Assembly: GCA_026393755.1 (NCBI GenBank)
Contig: JAPKZO010000022.1
Location: 1 to 64,000 of the forward strand
Reading direction: 5' to 3'
Source: Acidobacteriota bacterium
GTDB taxonomy: Bacteria > Acidobacteriota > Vicinamibacteria > Vicinamibacterales > JAKQTR01
Length of the DNA stretch: 64,000 nt
Shown here: piece after piece, positions 62,823 to 64,000 of the stretch
How positions within the stretch are numbered: position 1 is the first letter of the stretch
Layout: every line of letters begins with the position of its first letter
Notes under the pieces: model-generated
Told to the model about the DNA's origin: nothing
Databases searched by the model: none
Seen by the model: the letters and a program-made list of their open reading frames with translations, nothing else
Translations under genes and position numbers: made by a program

Positions 62823-63874
62823 CGACGGTAGCGTCTCGACGCGATCCGAAGACGCGTCACCGCCTCTGCCGCAATCGGGACCAGTGCCAGAAGGGCGAGA
62901 GCTGTCGCGAGCAGGTCGACCGGCGCCGCGAGGTACGGCGTCGCTGCGCCAGCCCCAAGGCCTGTCACATCCAGGGTTGGCATGATCCCTGCGAGCGAAG
63001 CCGCGATCCGGCCCAGAACGCGAGCTCCGACGATCGCGAACATCGCGCCGAAGACCCGAGCTGCGGCAACCGCCGCCGGGTGGCGTCCGGCGGGCCGAGC
63101 CATTAGCGGCAGCGCCAGCCACCCGCATAGCAGCGCACAAAGTCCGACCGCGATCGCTGCGGTCGTCCTTCGCAGACGCGCCCTGGCCGTTGCGACGTCC
63201 TCTGCGAGTACAGACCCTTCGAGCACCGGCTCTCCCGACGAGGCGGCAAGCAGAAAGCCGTCTGAAAACCGCGATTGGCCGGCACCCTCGGGCGACACAC
63301 GCAGATGCACGGGAACCAGCATCGACGGCCACAGCAGCGCGTCGGCGGTCGGGCCGGCTGTCGAGGGCAGATCCCGCTCACAGACAATGGTCCCGATTCG
63401 GCGGATCGCCCCGCCGACTTGTTCCACGATCGGCTGAGTCTTGACGAGGCGAGCCCCTAGCGGCCCTGCCGCGACAAACACCGCCGCCGGGCCTCCAACG
63501 CGAGCACGCAGTCCCGTGAGGTCAGACGGCCGCCCGGCCCAGGCCAGGGGCGTGTCTTGGGAGGAGTAGACCGTCAGCGCCGCGCCGCCGTCGACCTCTG
63601 AGGCCAGGACGGCGAACAGGTCACGGCTTGCCGTCAGATTCGACGCCGCGCGGCCGATGAGATCCTGTCTGCCGGCGATCTTGGATGTCGTGGCGTCCAG
63701 TGCCGTCACGATCGTCGCAAACGACGTCTTGACGTCCGCGGCGACGCGGTCGATGCCGTCGCGATCGCTGCGTCCGAGTTGATGCAGTTCCCAGGCGAGG
63801 CCGCCGGCACCGACGCTCAGCTGCAGCGCGGCGAACCATGCGAGGACGCGTCGGTACGGTGGCGGGATTCGCAT
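62606..63874 (-). CDS. N-terminal part of the frameshifted sensor kinase
   Basis: The frame from ATG at 63874 gives about 350 protein-like residues: an N-terminal membrane helix, an extracytoplasmic domain and membrane segments (IAVGLCALLCGWLALPLM, APVDLLATALALLALVPIA). Beyond about 62820 it turns into a low-complexity arginine/serine-rich tail, while the other frame becomes protein-like there. A one-base slip between about 62800 and 62830 would join both into one kinase of about 1300 residues. Confidence 0.7.
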   Translation of the reverse strand: MRIPPPYRRVLAWFAALQLSVGAGGLAWELHQLGRSDRDGIDRVAADVKTSFATIVTALDATTSKIAGRQDLIGRAASNLTASRDLFAVLASEVDGGAALTVYSSQDTPLAWAGRPSDLTGLRARVGGPAAVFVAAGPLGARLVKTQPIVEQVGGAIRRIGTIVCERDLPSTAGPTADALLWPSMLVPVHLRVSPEGAGQSRFSDGFLLAASSGEPVLEGSVLAEDVATARARLRRTTAAIAVGLCALLCGWLALPLMARPAGRHPAAVAAARVFGAMFAIVGARVLGRIAASLAGIMPTLDVTGLGAGAATPYLAAPVDLLATALALLALVPIAAEAVTRLRIASRRYRRVVRPGDSSFALFSTRWRRSPASIWSASRCIHGSPDDWPSRSRSLPSTPQSCGERSPCCDLDSSGSTPAGRC

Positions 63875-64000
63875 CACATGTTGATCTGCTGCAGCATAAC
63901 CGTGGCGGCGCTTGGCGACAAGGCGGGGTTCCGAATCACACGTCGCCGCACGACTCGCGGCAAAGCGTGCTATAAGAGGAGACGGTCGCCGCGCGGAAAC
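63875..64000. other. upstream region at the window end
   Basis: No gene. A TATAAG followed by AGGAG near 63971-63981 could be the promoter or ribosome site of a rightward gene beyond the window. Confidence 0.3.

Noticed and set aside
59961-63874. Annotation of the kinase region as two true overlapping genes
   Set aside because: Each frame loses protein-like character exactly where the other gains it; one frameshifted gene explains both better.

Overview
The window is GC-rich, densely coding bacterial DNA. The most likely source is an acidobacterium of the Vicinamibacteria type. This is an inference from gene content: large secreted M14 and sortilin-like BNR-repeat proteins, fused MFS/spermidine synthase-like proteins, DinB proteins, PEP-CTERM proteins and REP-like GTAGGG palindromes. 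No rRNA is present to settle the taxonomy.

Left chromosomal arm (1-26478). A DEAD-box helicase with a DbpA-type RNA-binding tail is followed by a MacA-like adaptor and MacB-like permease pair, a DinB protein and a ParD-like/zeta toxin-antitoxin pair. Next come a fused membrane/spermidine synthase-like protein, two very large secreted proteins (M14 carboxypeptidase-like, BNR/sortilin-like) and a 1191-residue multidomain flavoprotein. An intergenic region with two identical 17-bp palindromes in opposite orientation separates the flavoprotein from acylphosphatase and apt. An HD-GYP/HEAT-repeat pair, a J-domain protein, a Phd/PIN toxin-antitoxin pair and an outer-membrane barrel protein lead up to a tRNA-Arg(CCT) gene.

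Tandem integrated islands (26511-48633). The last 45 bp of the tRNA-Arg gene occur three times (26511-26555, 39351-39395, 48589-48633) and bound two elements in tandem. Element 1 (about 12.8 kb) looks intact. A rightward pair (a DNA-binding-type protein and a tyrosine integrase) diverges from a leftward gene train: two excisionase-like HTH proteins, SF2 helicase, TOPRIM-like protein, NrS-1/DUF3987-type primase-helicase, zinc-ribbon protein, large terminase, coiled-coil protein, cold-shock protein, RuvC-like nuclease and HTH and zinc-ribbon proteins. Many of the leftward genes overlap by 4 nt. There are no recognisable portal, capsid or tail genes, so it resembles a phage satellite more than a complete prophage. 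Iteron-like repeats next to the primase gene mark a possible origin. Element 2 (about 9.2 kb) is a decayed relative: it keeps an inactivated copy of the same integrase at the same end and has filled with IS21, IS1634 and IS630 sequences, a lipoprotein, two PEP-CTERM proteins and small unknown genes. Both elements carry paired short repeats just inside the att sites that look like integrase arm-type sites, with a different variant in each element.

Right chromosomal arm (48634-64000). A P5C dehydrogenase, a TPR membrane protein, an agmatinase-family ureohydrolase, and mutS translationally coupled to a peptide-type solute-binding lipoprotein are followed, divergently, by tsaB and a rimI homologue that appears frameshifted. 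Then come a YdcH-like protein and a phosphatidylethanolamine pair (psd, pssA). A REP-like palindrome cluster holds the stop codons of both pssA and the convergent NtrY-like histidine kinase; that kinase gene is itself split by an apparent frameshift.
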